A stretch of 64,000 nucleotides of DNA from Cyanophora paradoxa. Its lineage: Eukaryota; Glaucocystophyceae; Cyanophorales; Cyanophoraceae. The notes under the pieces were generated by a model. That model saw only the letters and a program-made list of their open reading frames with translations, was not told where the DNA came from and searched no databases. Where the stretch lies: positions 558,001 to 622,000 of the forward strand of contig QPMI01000408.1 of NCBI GenBank assembly GCA_004431415.1, written 5' to 3'. This document shows, in pieces, positions 14,601 through 27,006 of this stretch. Positions within the stretch are counted from its first letter, which is position 1. Each line of letters opens with the position of its first letter. The translations under genes and the position numbers were made by a program.

Positions 14601-16790
14601 TCAAGTTGGAGGGGGAGCTGAAACACCTCAAAATCCACAAGGCGAGCTCTTCGGGTCTTTCTGTTTACGCCAAATGATTATCGTTAATGGTTCAAGCAGG
14701 ACGATCGCGGAAAGAAAGTCAAGATGGTATCTGATGACCTGGCCAAGAGGAAGAGTGAACTCGCTGTCATTCAGCCCCAAGTAAAGCAGCTGGAGTCTGC
14801 TCTGCAAGCAAGAGAAGGAGAAATCGTTTCTTTGCAGAGCAGAGTGAATACGGTTGCAAATCGGCTGTTTGCTAGCTTCTGCAGATCCGTGGGTGTCGAG
14901 AACATCGAGGACTACGAGAACAAGAAGGGGAAGCTTGCCCAGGAAAGAAGCAAGGTGCGAATGGAGATGGAGGCGCACAAGAGTCGCCTTCAGAACGAGT
15001 GCGCCGTCTCTTCTAGATTTCAACTTGAATATTGCTTGTTAACTTCAAGTGTCCTGTTGCCCAGCTTGCAATACAAGAAGAGCCGGAAGCTTGAAACACC
15101 TCTGAGGAACATCAATGCCACTATTTCCAATGACGAGGAAGAGCTAAGAAAGGCGAAGAAGCAGGAGGGGGTGGTGACCAAGGCAATTTCGAAGCTCGAA
15201 AAAGAGCTGGCAGGTTTCGAGAAGCAGGTCCAAGGTTTGCCGCAGTGCCAACAGCGGCCATGATCTTTGCTGACACATTTGGCAGATTTGGGAACTCAGA
15301 TCGGCGACATTGAAGCAGAGGCGAAGGTGTTCAGAAAAGAAGAAGCAGAAGCTTCCAAAAGGGTGGGTGATGCCAAGCGGAAGCTCACAGCAAAGGTGTT
15401 CAGCCGTCCGCCTGAGTTCGTTCATCAGAACTGCTGACCCTCTGCTGAGCAGGAAACAGAGATTGAAAAGTACAAGACAAAGCGGCATGCTGTCTTCCAA
15501 CGATGCAACCTGGAGGAAGTGCGCCTGCCAGTTCTCTCGGAAGGTGACAATTTTGCTCGATGAATGATCCCTGTCCCTTGTTGATGTCTTGCAGACGACA
15601 TGGAAATTGACAGTGGGCAAGAGCCTGGCCCCTCAACAAGCCAAGCTCGAGAGGAAGCACGGCCACTTCGAATTGATTACGAGAAGCTGGACTCCGATCT
15701 TAAAAATGTTCGAATTGCCGGTTCTCGCTTGGAGCACATGAACTTACTTCACCTCAGATTGCCAAACAAGAGGCCTTCGATAAGGCGTACTCAGAAATCG
15801 AAGCGGAGATCAAGAACTTGCAGGTAAATTCCGAAAAACAAGACAGCTGTATGTTCCAGAATGTGAGAGCTTCTGAGCAGGTTGAGATGGAGCGCATTGC
15901 CCCAAACATGAATGCCATTGCGAGATTGGAAGACGTGACCAATCGGCTGAAGGAAACCACGGAGCTTTTCGACCAGCATCGAAAGGAATCGGAAGAGGCG
16001 ACGAGGAATTTCAACCAGATAAGACAAGAGAGGTACAAAAGCAAGCCTGTGCCTGAAAATTTGGCACCCTAACACATCCCCAGATACGATCGCTTCATGC
16101 AAGCTTTCAACCACATCTCTGAGCGCATTGACAAGGTGTACAAGGACCTCACCAAGAGCAAGGATCATCCGACGGGGGGATCTGCAACGCTTGTCCTGGA
16201 AGACCCAGAGGAACCCTACAACAAGGGGATTCAGGTCTACTTTCTCTTCGACTTGTCTCTCAAGAGTTGAAATCACTGATTCCCTATCAGTTCACATCAA
16301 TGCCGCCTCTTAAGCGATTTAGAGGAATGGAGCAGCTCTCTGGAGGCGAGAAAACAGTGGCAGCACTGGCTCTGCTGTTTGCCATTCACAGGTGCTCAAC
16401 ACGCCCATCCAGCTGTTCGATTTGATGCTGATAGACATTTGTCTAGCTATCAACCTTCTCCATTCTTTGTGCTCGACGAAGTGGATGCAGCTCTGGACAA
16501 CATCAACGTGAACAGGGTTGCCAATTACATCCGCAAGCGAACAATGGAGGACCAAGACTTCCAGGTAGGCTACACACCAAATCCTTGTTTTTTCGATACC
16601 AATCATTCTGCAGGCCATTGTTATCAGCTTGAAGGACACGTTTTACGAAAAAGCAGAGGCCCTCATTGGTACGAAAGAAGAAGATCTTGCCTTGATGGGA
16701 CCTGACAAGGCGTGTGATGCAGGCATTCACAAGGACAGCCAAGCATTCGTTTCTGGAACACTCACCCTCGACCTCTCACAGTATTCTTGA
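11684..16790 (+). CDS. SMC1: SMC1, cohesin ATPase subunit
   Basis: Starts [20 protein letters not shown]. The Walker A motif [14 protein letters not shown] is split by an intron; then ISFVLG and [10 protein letters not shown]-like [13 protein letters not shown] long coil follows, then the hinge ([16 protein letters not shown].., [20 protein letters not shown].., [32 protein letters not shown]), a second coil, the ABC signature [18 protein letters not shown], and Walker [20 protein letters not shown]. It ends [12 protein letters not shown] 16788-16790. The hinge and head sequences match SMC1 rather than SMC2, 3 or 4. The protein pairs with SMC3 to form the cohesin ring that holds sister chromatids together. 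More than fifteen short introns are needed. Nothing essential is missing. Confidence 0.95.
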
Positions 16791-17003
16791 AAACAGCACA
16801 GCCTAAGAGCATGCCAGTTTGCTTTTTCAAAACTCTTGGGCGCAGCTCAGCACACCATTGAATTGTTCCTCCTGCCAGCCTTGCGCTGATCGATGTCCTA
16901 CGAGAAGGACACCACAGACGAGGAGCTCGAAAACACCACAGACGTTGGTTGCAATTGCAGTGGGCTCGGGCATGCGCAACCGAGCTCGCGATCGCGCTCC
17001 GCT

Positions 17004-17302
17004 ATAGCTAGCCGCGGGCCCTGCGTTGCCCTCTAGATCTACGGCATACGCATTTGCGCAGCTAGGTCTGAGGCCTCTTAAACATCGCCGGTGCCATGCA
17101 CTCGGCCCCGTAATTATAAACCGATAGGTCACCATGACGGTTCCCCTGTTGCCCACTGAGTGCCGCCGGTGCCATAGTTGCCTACTGGGTGGCGCCGGCG
17201 CCACCAGACCACAAAACCCGGAAACCCCCTCGCCCCAACGCCCCCGACAGTAGCCCGAGCGAGGCACAAGCTGCGGACTGTTGAATTGCATCTCCTCAAG
17301 AA
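17004..17302. repeat. 299-bp tandem repeat, unit 1
   Basis: Unit beginning atagctagccgcgggccc and ending with gcatctcctcaagaa. It repeats immediately at 17303-17601 with no difference that I found. It lies between the convergent 3' ends of SMC1 and the Tra2-like gene and contains GGCGCCGGCGCC-type palindromes but no gene. Confidence 0.95.
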
Positions 17303-17601
17303 ATAGCTAGCCGCGGGCCCTGCGTTGCCCTCTAGATCTACGGCATACGCATTTGCGCAGCTAGGTCTGAGGCCTCTTAAACATCGCCGGTGCCATGCAC
17401 TCGGCCCCGTAATTATAAACCGATAGGTCACCATGACGGTTCCCCTGTTGCCCACTGAGTGCCGCCGGTGCCATAGTTGCCTACTGGGTGGCGCCGGCGC
17501 CACCAGACCACAAAACCCGGAAACCCCCTCGCCCCAACGCCCCCGACAGTAGCCCGAGCGAGGCACAAGCTGCGGACTGTTGAATTGCATCTCCTCAAGA
17601 A
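17303..17601. repeat. 299-bp tandem repeat, unit 2
   Basis: Second unit, abutting the first. It ends only about 10 bases beyond the stop codon of the Tra2-like gene (minus strand), so the duplicated unit is the immediate 3' UTR and terminator region of that gene. Confidence 0.95.
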
Positions 17602-17611
17602 AAGATTCCAA

Positions 17612-18727
17612 TTAGCGGCGATAATCCCGATCGTCACGGCGGTAGGGGTCATCGCGACGATAGTCGTCTGCGCCCGGGAGAGTCATGATGCAGGCGACTC
17701 TTAAGTCGAAAACGCTGTGTGCTCACCACGACGGTCTTCGCGGCGGTCATCACGCCCGTAGCCGCCGTACCCGCGGTCGTCTGTTTGCTGTAAGAATGAT
17801 GAAACTGAAGTCGAAACGAAAGGACGCACCACGGTAGCCTCCAGCCCGGTAGTCATCACGACCGCCATAGCTCCCTCGGTCGTCCCGGTACCCACGGTCG
17901 TCGCGCCTGTCGTAGCCGCCGCCGCCGCTGCCGCCGTAGCTGCCACGGTCTCCATAGCTCCGATCACCGTAGCCCCCACCGCGATCATAGCGCGGTCGGT
18001 CGTAGGGACCAGCACGCGGGGGACGATCGCTTCCGCGCTCCGGACCTGCGGGCGGGGATGAGCCGGCGTAGTTCATTTGATCGAACTGTGAAACGAGATG
18101 CGGCACACCGTACTTCGTCGACGCCTCCGGGGGACCGAGGTATCGCCCAGGAGTGGGGCTGTGAGCACGGCTGCGGCGGGCCTTTTCAACGACGATTTTC
18201 CGTCCATCCACTTCTAGGCCGTTGAGTTTCCGGATGCACTCCTCGGCTTCATCATGGGAGCTCATGGTGACGAAGCCGAACCCGCTGCGCCGAGTTGGTG
18301 AAAAACTGGGCTGGGGCAGCTTCGCCGCGCGTTGCACCGAGATTCGGTCGTCCGTGGAACCATGACAAGCTTGCAGTCGCGCTGAGTGGCTGCATCAGTG
18401 GGCGGATTCGCTGCGGCTGCCGAATGAACTTGCCACTCGTCCATGGCGGTTGAACATGTCGATCAGCTCTTGCTCGGTTGTCTTGAAAGACATGTTGCTG
18501 ACATACAGGTTGTTTCCCTGCACGTCGGAACATCAGCGCTGCTTCCCGAAAGAAGAGCGAAAGCCGCCGACCTCGTTCCTCGCGGTCTGCCCAGCAGCAG
18601 AGTCGCGGTCGCGACGATCTTCGCGGTCATCGCGGCGATCGTCCCGGCGATCCTCGCGGGATTCGTCCCGCTCCCGCCGCGGAGACCGGGACCTCGAGCG
18701 CGACCGGGGACGGCCCTCGCCTTCCAT
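17612..18727 (-). CDS. Tra2-like SR splicing factor (RS-RRM-Gly/Arg)
   Basis: Starts MEGEGRPRSRSRSRSPRRE, a short RS region, followed by RDDRRDDRE repeats. Splicing then gives one RRM: RNP2 GNNLYVSNMSFKTTEQEL, IDMFNRHGRV, a linker LVMVPRTTESR joined across an intron to RNP1 GFGFVTMSS, and EECIRKLNGLEVDGRKI. The C-terminal half is low complexity, rich in Gly, Tyr, Arg and Asp (RYDRGGGYGDRSYGDRG..), and ends RRDDRDYRR with TAA at 17612-17614. The RS-RRM-RG order and RNP motifs fit transformer-2/SR-type factors, which bind exonic enhancers in the nucleus. Five or so introns of about 50-65 nt are needed. It is convergent with SMC1. Confidence 0.85.
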
Positions 18728-19559
18728 CGCTGAAGATCTGTTCGCGGCGGACACTTCAGGGGGCTGCGGGGACGCGGGGCGGCTTTGCGGACCGAAGGTG
18801 GGGGGGCTAAGTCGCTGTGAGCTGTACCCTGCAATCTTTAGCTTTGACTGAGCTGTCCCGGCCAACGGCGGCGCGGAAATGCTCCCGAGGCGCGCGAGAC
18901 ACAGCGAGGGAGAGAAGAGAAGCCTTGCATCCAGTACGCACGCCCCGCCCTGACCTGGGCCGTTTCCTCTGATCGCTCCTTGCATTTGAAGAGCTGGGCT
19001 CATTCTTCGGGCGGTCGCCCTCTGAAGCCAGCTCGTCGATCTACGATACGCCACGGTCAGAAACGGGATATGCTGCCCCAGAGTCCGGTTCCCGGCCTAC
19101 GAGCCCAAGGGTGCGCTCGGCGCCGCCCCAGTCTGTTTAGGCAGCCAGATCTTGTTAATTACACCTAGCTTCTTACTCCCACCACTTAGCTAGCGCCCGT
19201 GCGCATAGTTTACGTCTGCGGGACCGTTCTCGTAACAGTGGCTGCCCTTGTGCTCGGCTGCCCGCGCTCGCATTGCGGAGCTGACGCTCGGAACAGGTCG
19301 AGTATGTGAGCCCAATTCTTTCATCCTCCGCGGAAAGGATCCACGCCGGTCCAAGCAGTTCGCCCTTGGGGTTCAACTCGCTAGAGCGGACCGAGGTTGC
19401 TGCAGGGGCGCACACTGCGCGGGCGGGCCGTTCACAGCACCGTGCGCACTTCCGTCAATTGTTTCAAGCGCAGCGTCGCTGAAGCTGCTGCCTTCAGGGG
19501 AGTCGCCCGGCGCACGGTCCAGATCGGCGGCGCCCGTGCTGCATGCGCAAGGACAGGGG
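18728..19559. other. GC-rich intergenic region
   Basis: No supported gene. It lies between the 5' end of the Tra2-like gene and the 5' end of the coiled-coil gene at about 19.56 kb, so it should hold a bidirectional promoter region. Open frames here lack domains and plausible starts. Confidence 0.4.
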
Positions 19560-20369
19560 AGAGGCAGCTGGCGAGGCGAGGACAGTACTGATTCACAGGG
19601 ACGGTTGCGGGAGCAGCGTTTCGGTTCGAGCGTGCCAGTGGCCTGCTTCCAGGAGATTGAGAACCAGTTGCGGCAAGAGGAAGAACTCACTGCTTATATA
19701 ACAAAGGAATTAGAGGTGCGTATCATTCAAGGTGTACATGTGCTAGTATATCCGACCCGGCTAATGCCCCCAACAGAGTGTGAAGCGAGCGATGGAGATG
19801 ATTGTGGCATCAGCACAGCGGAAAAAACAAGCTCACAGGATGCGGGTGATGAAGTTGAGCAGTGACTACAAAGCGAAAGCATCGCGACTAGATGCCGAGA
19901 TCGCTCAGCTGGAGAGTGTTTTCAGCTCGTTGACGGGACAGGTCGAACACTCCAGGCGAATGGTGCGTTTCATAATGTTCGTTCCTTCTTCTTTTGTGCA
20001 CCTCTCAGTCTCGCGTAGGAGTGTGGGGGGTGTGGTGACGTGTTTTCGCTTCTCCGTGATGACAGTGGAAAGATGGAGTTCGAAGGGCGAGCCCCACAGA
20101 TACAATCGGCGCGGCCAGTGCTACAGTCTCTTTCTTCTTCGGCATCTTCCTCACAGCACACTGGCGTTCAACAGTCGAGGACCGACGAGGAGCTCCTTGA
20201 CAGAAGGAGAGTCTATGGGTCTTCCTATGGTTCAAGTCACAATTCACCTCACCGATCTAGACCAGTTACCTCGCGAGACACTTTCACCAACCCGGACAGG
20301 CAGAGATGGGACGCATATGGCTCAAGTCAGTTTAATACTGGCTCAACTGGGACCGGAAGCTACTCTTAA
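19560..20369 (+). CDS. Small coiled-coil protein, Ser-rich tail, unrecognised
   Basis: Exons read ACFQEIENQLRQEEELTAYI.., then VKRAMEMIVASAQRKKQAHR.., LDAEIAQLESVFSSLTGQVE.., and after an intron that restores phase a tail EFEGRAPQIQSARPVLQSLS.. rich in Ser, Gly, Tyr and Arg, ending TGTGSYS with TAA at 20367-20369. The first two exons look like one amphipathic coil of about 90 residues. I do not recognise the family. The first exon and start codon could not be fixed: the frame is open well upstream of 19560 but has no in-frame ATG. Confidence 0.55.
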
Positions 20370-20772
20370 TTTTTGTTCTAGTCTTGTATCTCATTTCATC
20401 CTGTAGCAGCACATCTGTAAATTTGCATTTCATCATAACACGTGATGTTCACTAGCGGCTAGCTAGGAGCACACCTGTGGTCTAGTGGTGAGGCCGAAGC
20501 CAGGGGGCCGCGGCCAAGGCCTGGGGTGGCCGGGGCTGGAGGAGTGGCCGAAGCTGGGAGGGAGGGGCCGGCCGACGGCTGGGCCCGGGGGGGTACTGAG
20601 GGCGGGATATCGATGGGATCCGCTTACATGTGCGAGGTGTCGGTGTGGACAAAGGCATTCCCCCTCCCCAGCCCCACCGGTTACGTTCTTCTTGAATTGA
20701 GCTTGAGCTTAGAAAGATCATCACGCTAACACTCACAAAACAGGTCATGGTTTGTTAAAAGTAAAACAAAAG
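20370..20772. other. Spacer with G-rich block
   Basis: Lies downstream of the coiled-coil gene and downstream of the SET gene (convergent), so both terminators are expected here. It is G-rich between about 20480 and 20600. No gene supported. Confidence 0.5.
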
Positions 20773-23700
20773 CTAGTTCAACGTGCCCCTACACCTGGCT
20801 GTTCCACAGAAGCATGGAATTTTGACCTCCTCCCTCTCAAATTTGTAGTCGTACGTGATTTCTTGGCTCTCTTCAATGTCCCGTGCTGCCAGACATACAA
20901 TTTTGGATTTGTTGCGAATCGTAATGATGGTCATGGAGCAATTCGGATCACAGGAGTGGTTCACAAAGCGGGCCTTGTTCGCTTTCTGGGACAGACGGGA
21001 GCATTTGCAAGTGGCGAATACATTGACCAGCACGACACACACCTTTGTAGCATCAATGATCTCGGTTTCACTGATTCTGAAGAAATAATCGCCAAGACGC
21101 TCCTTCCGGTATTTTGGCTCCCGCAAATCAGCAACCTGCACAAGGAAGGAAAAAAAACTTAAGACTTGTGCAACGTATTGAAGTGTGCAAGTACACACGG
21201 GTGGTTGGATGACTTCTCCAACGTACTCGAAGACCATAGAGCCAGCTGGGTACCGGTGTGGTGCAAACACACCAACAGCATGAGCAGAAGACTTTCCGAG
21301 GCGGAGACTGTGCGACATTTTTTGCATGAGAGGTGCAGGCGACACAATCACAGGAACGGACCACTGCATTGTGTTCTTCATATCATCATATTGTCGCTCA
21401 AGAAGGTCTTGATCAGCACCCTCCAACCTACAAACGTAAGATATGTGAGAAGGCAGCATGCATCTCATAGAGCTCTGGCAGAGACAAACCGCAGCAGGCG
21501 CTTAGCAGGCTGAACAGCTCGCGTAGGAAGGAGTGCCGAATGCAAACGATATCTTGCAGGCTCCTGCTGTGTGACCATACAGTCCAAATGACGGCTGAAG
21601 GAATCCAACAGCGTGAATGGGCGTCGGACGTATGGGGCTGCCCGTGCACACCCCTCCTCTGACAACGGTCCTGAGTAATTCTGTCAGTGCAGGACATCCT
21701 GCGACAGAAACGTTTCGCACCACACACGACACTCTTTATTCCTGGAGCAATGTCATTAACTTCCTTCGTCAGGGGCGGACCATCGTTGATTGGTCCACCA
21801 GCCCGGTTCCTCAGCACTCGGGGGGTCTTTCGCGAGGGCGACATCGTTGATGCAATGTGGCTCGAAGTGGCTGGGGTGTCAGGCGTTCTGGACGGCGCTG
21901 GAGGTTCGAAAGAGCTGCTCTTGTTCTCGGTGTCCATGGGCACAGGTAACGGAGGAGGTAATGGGGGAGGTGGAGGGAGGTCAGATTCTGCAGAAGACAA
22001 TTTTTGGTGACGCAAACGCGATTTCAGAGAAATTGGAGTCCCCTGAGATCCGCCATCTTCTAAGCCCGAGCTCTCATCGGTCTTGTGGGACCGCCCCCTC
22101 TTCCTCTTCGATTTCATTGGGGCAGTTGTGGCCTCATCATCCGCCTGGCGCTTCCATTAGATTTGCAGAGCACAGACGTCTGCATGAGAACATACCTCCG
22201 CATCGTCCTTTTGAGGCAAGGGCTCAGGTCCAGACGAGTGCTGTCCCTCATCTGGCACAGTGTGTGTGAGGGGTCTGCCCACATCTTCGAAGCACATACA
22301 CAGTACCTGTGACTGAAGTTTGTTGTTGCTGGAGAACCACATCAGCAGCCTCTACATGGTTTGCTGGAGCACAGGGTGAAGACGTTGGAGAAGGACTTTT
22401 CTTGAGCTCGTGATCGCCTTTCCGGTGGGACCTTCGGGATGTGATCATGTCGAAGAGCAGATTTGATGAGCTGGAGAGGGATCAGCAATTGTGCCTGCAA
22501 CAAGAAAGTGACAGCCAACCTTCCTGCAGAAGAAGCAGCTGCTCGAAGCTGCTGAATCTCGTTTCGTTTCCGGCGCTTCCGCTTTTCAGTGGATAATGCT
22601 GGAGCATCGTGTGTCACTTCCCGATCGGAAAGATCAGATATCTTAATTTGCTCTGGTGTCCCCTTGCTGTCGGCATCTCCCTCCTGCAAATGGCAGTCGT
22701 GTGAACGGCTAAATGAAGACATTTTGTCAAAGAGAGTGCTGCACCTGTACACTTGGATGGAGCTGAATAGGCGAGCCGTCTGGCGTGCAGGCAGCAAGAG
22801 TGCAATGCTCTGGCGCTGAGACATTTGCAGCATTCTCTTGCTCAGCTGGCAGATTTATTAATGAAAAAAGTAGGTAAACAGCAACTGCAGGTGTACGCAC
22901 CAGTCTGAGTGTTCTCAGAGCGGGTAGACGATTCTGGTTCATTGCAAGGGTCCTCATCTGGTATGACACAGACATCGCCACCTGCATGGCTTTCAACACA
23001 TGCCTACATTCGATGCACGAACTCTCTCACCTCGATCCTGAGGACTAGTTTCAACTCCTGCATCTGCCACATCTTCTCCCTCTTCATGCTCCTGCTTGAC
23101 TTTGATGAGAGGACTAGCATCTGCAACGATATGGGAGGGCTCCTCATGCTCCAGGCCAGGTTGTGCTTCCGAAAAAGCCGTGCACTTATCATCTATTGAA
23201 TCTTCTGCCGGCCGGGCTGGTTCGGCAGGACTACTTAGATGAGCACTGAGAAGACAAATGGCCGTCCACAAGCGTTCCATTGCCAAGCCATACAGCCTGC
23301 ACGCCTCACTTGCACGGAAGATAGAATCTGCGAAGATAAAGCGGCTAAATAGACTGATTACCCATTCAATCCACGAAACTTCAAGTACCTGCCCGGAGCT
23401 CTCGAACATCGTCATAGCAAGTATCGTCGAACGGAGCAGTTACGTTCCACTGAACAGAAGGCCCATCTGATGCCTGCTTCGGCTTGGAAGACGAGTCAGA
23501 ATGTCGGGTCTTCAGAGCCTCCTTTCCCTTAATAAACTTGGATGGGGCACTGCTCCGCTTCACCAGAGACTTGCTTGGGTGTAATCTGTTCTTGCTGTTT
23601 GAGCGTGCTCCTGGGCTAGAGCTGCTTGCTCCCTCTTGAATGTGCTCGTCGTCCGACGAGACCCTCTCTCCACTATAAATACGCTTGAGACCTAAGAAAA

Positions 23701-26463
23701 ACGAAGTTATGTTCGATCAAGAGAGCGAAGGATCACGTATTCACCACCTAGGATGACCGGAATGCATTTGTCCTTCGCGAGCCTACGAGTACGAGCCTTG
23801 TCGTTTCCAGAGATCAGGGCAGAGATGTCCCAGAGCTGCTTCTGCCATAGAGTCATGAGGTCTTCGTGAGTAGCCTTCTTCACGAAGTTGATGGCTTGCG
23901 ATTTTGTTGGATTTGAAGCAAGGAACTCTGATGTGCGATTGAAGAACTCTGAGTCGCCGGCAACATATCCTTTGCCATGGGAGGATCGGGGCAGGTACAA
24001 ATAAGCTGTCGAACTTTGTAGACGTTCGTTTGAGTCTGTCCTTTTCAGCTTGGCGGGGCTGCTCGGCTTTGGAGGCACTCTTGCGTCTGCCAGAAGCTGG
24101 CTGTTGATCTCAGCATCCGGTAACAGCTTGCAGGTTAACAATGATGACCTCAGTAGCACTGTGAAATCGGCCTGTGCGTGATTGGTGGTGATAATACCCT
24201 ATCAATCAGACATGCAAGCATACCCAAAAAGAAGGCAAAGAGTAGGATGAACTTGCGAGCTTTGCTTTTATGTGGTCCCAATCCACATGAGGGGGGTAGA
24301 GGCTGTTCTTTCTCCTCCCCATTGAGGTCTGTTGAAGAACATGGTACTCATCTTCCCTGTAAAGGCCAACAAATGGAATTAAAACTTGCTCATCCACTGA
24401 GATTGATCAGGCCAAGGCCAAACCGGAAAATGGCATCTCCCAGCCGCTCAAGCATTCGATTCACGAGGTAGGCCGTGTCCACAGTCATGAACCGTTCGTT
24501 GAACTTGGTGAGAACACCTGGATGCCCCACCTAATTGTTTGAAGAACAAAAAGGGCAAGCACGAGAGACGCACTCGAGAAGAGTGCGAAGGCAACATCAA
24601 AAACCGGGAATGGATCTGCAAGTTGCTTCACAACAGGAGGCCGGTGTGCTGCAGTTGTCACATCACAGTCTGTTTTGCCCTCCGGTTGCTGAACGAGATT
24701 TTCTAATCCACCGGAGACAGGAGGAAAAACTGCAGGATCAAGAGTGAGGTGACCGAGCACCTAATGCTGCAAATATTTACCTGACGTGCTGCTCTGGTTG
24801 TGTTCCACACTCACACGCTCCTCTCTCTGGCGCCAGAAGCTCGGTTTTATGCAACATGGGCGGCCCTCTGGGCATGCGCATGGAGGAGGAAGAAAACGGA
24901 GCTGCAGAAGCAAAGCAAGCACGTCTTGATCGCTGGAACCGTACTCCATTGAGTCGATTACTCCAAGCAGGTGATTATGCACTCCCCTTTCGAGTACTTT
25001 CTGTTTAAGGAGGCTTACATTGGCCTTGCTCCACACCACGAGTTGTTTCCGAATGCTGTGAGCAAGATTTCCCGACTCAGCAAAATGGAGAGTAGGTAGG
25101 AACTGAATGGCGTACTGCTCGCACAGGGGGCAACGCAGGCAGTCACCCCTGTGCACCTTGGATGGTGGGCAGTGCTTATCTTGTGTTGATCTCAATTTCA
25201 GGCTTTGGAGAGCGGATGATGCCTCCGAATTTGATATACGTCTGTTCTTCCAGGATACAGTGTGTGCACCCTCAACAAAGCGGGAGAACACCAAGGCCTG
25301 GACTGACGGTGGAATCGATTTTTCTCTGCTTGAGGAGTCACTCAACAGATTCCCCAAAATCACAGGATGAGAAGCAAAAAAGTGGACAAACCGAGCACAA
25401 CGAACATAAAGCTTTCTAAGATTGTCAAGCCGATCTTGCACAAGTTGGCAGAGGTCGTTTCCGAACTTAAGCTGCCTCTCAGCTTCCACATAGAATGTAG
25501 TGCCAACCTGATTCACTGACAAACAGTTCCGGAAAATAGCCTGTCGACGACTGCAGTCAATCGTGAGGAATGATATACCAAACCACCATACCATATAATC
25601 GTCCCAGAAGTTCTGGATGGTCGTATACTGTCCTGAGTTAAGCTTGTTTCTCATAGTCGAGAAGCTGGAAAATTTTCAGAAAAACCGATACAGACGGACA
25701 GGAGATACAAATGACGCACTCCATAGGATATTTGACCATTTTGGAATAGCCAGGGACCTCCTCCTCGTCAACAGGCTCAAAGAAATATTCGTTAGAGTCC
25801 TGCAAATTGTTTTAGAGCTTTCACTACATTCAATTTCGGCACCCAGTCACCTCCCGGATCAGACGATCCAAGAAAAACCACATTGCCTTCCTGATGTTCG
25901 GGCTTTTCATGGAGGTGTTCATGAAAGGGAGACTTTTCAATGCCCAAGAGGGGAGGGGCCGAAGGATACTCCCCTCCAAAGACTTCTCGCCTGCTTGCCT
26001 GGTTGTATTTCCTGCTCGAGGGTGCGACGGGAGTTCCGAGATGTCTGGGAACCCGTCCTTGTTCTCGATGAAAACGCGACGAACTTCAGCTGCACGCTGT
26101 GCTGCTGCACGCTGAGGCCGGGAAGATGCAGCTGGGACCTGTGGTGCAGATGCTTCTTGTCGGACGGGTGCCGTATGCTGCACAGACTCCGTTAACATTA
26201 ATCCAAGAGGGACACCAATGAGTGCTAACCTCGCCGTCACTCCCACTCTTTGTGTGCGCTGGAGCATTTCTGGGGCTGGAACTGGAAAGCATGGTCGCAT
26301 GATGCTCTGACGCGGAAGCTAGCAGATGCAAGAAGTCAAAAGCCTGACTTCGTGGTTGAGCATTATCGATATCCATTGCCTCCCTCGCCTGTGGAATCGA
26401 ACGCGCAATCTCGCAATGCTGCCGAGCGCTTAGGATCCTAAGCTGCTGAGAAGCGCGCGCCAA
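20773..26463 (-). CDS. Bromodomain plus SET-domain histone methyltransferase (Trithorax/SET1 class)
   Basis: Long multi-exon gene. Near the N-terminus a bromodomain can be read: YFFEPVDEEEVPGYSKMVKY, TMRNKLNSGQYTTIQNFWDD, then NCLSVNQVGTTFYVEAERQL. A Cys-containing segment (DCLRCPLCEQYAIQF) and long Ser/Pro/Lys-rich linkers follow. The C-terminus is a SET domain: HAVGVFAPHRYPAGSMVFEY, VGEVIQ, LGDYFFRISETEIIDATK, ANKARFVNHSCDPNC, EITYDYKF, then post-SET IPCFCGTARCRGTLN and the stop (20773-20775). NHSCDPNC, the catalytic Tyr and the CxCxxxxC post-SET cluster are all present. The motif set is that of H3K4 methyltransferases of COMPASS-type complexes. That the bromodomain and SET lie in one transcript is inferred from strand, spacing and lack of an obvious break; two adjacent genes remain possible. 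Confidence 0.8.
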
Positions 26464-27006
26464 CCGAAAAGCGCACCTAGCTGCTGCGGCTGCGGCTGCC
26501 TAGCTGCTGCGGCTATCCAGAGCTAGAGCTTCTCATGCGGCCTCGATGTTTGTCGGATTTTGTGCGAAGGGCTCCGCACTAGTCGGAGAGAGATGAGAAC
26601 GCGCCTGTAGCGCGGGAAGTCGGTTAGCGCGGGAACACACGGGAGGCATCGGGAAGATGCGCGTATAGATGCCTAGTATGCACGCGCACTCGCCCTCGAG
26701 GAAATCGAAGTGCCACGCGCACCCGCCCTGAGTGCGAACCGAACTTTTGCGCAGTGCCGTACGGGCTTCTTTAAGGACACCGAGCGCTTCCAATCCCGCA
26801 GAAAGCACCTGCAATCCAGGCTGGACGCGCAAGTAACAACAGAACCGATCACTTGGGCTGAATTGCTAGCGCAACTGTACCCGGGCGATGCTCAGCGGCT
26901 CCCCCCCACCTTAAATTCAAATTCCCCATGGCCACGCATATGCATAGGCTAGTGCTAGCTAGCCTATCGCTAGCGCTAGCGCTATAGCTATACATGTAGC
27001 TATACG
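26464..27006. other. Intergenic, palindrome-rich
   Basis: Contains CTGCGGCTGC repeats near 26480-26515 and a run of self-complementary words (GCTAGC, TATAGCTATA, ATGCAT, ACATGT) at about 26936-27005. No gene supported. Confidence 0.5.

Noticed and set aside
20478-20500. tRNA-like start gtggtctagtggtgagg
   Set aside because: No matching acceptor stem, anticodon arm or T-loop (GGTTCGAxTCC) follows within 75 bases.
26710-26952. 80-codon plus frame upstream of the SET gene
   Set aside because: No recognised motif and the sequence runs into palindromic spacer; a coding role is unsupported.
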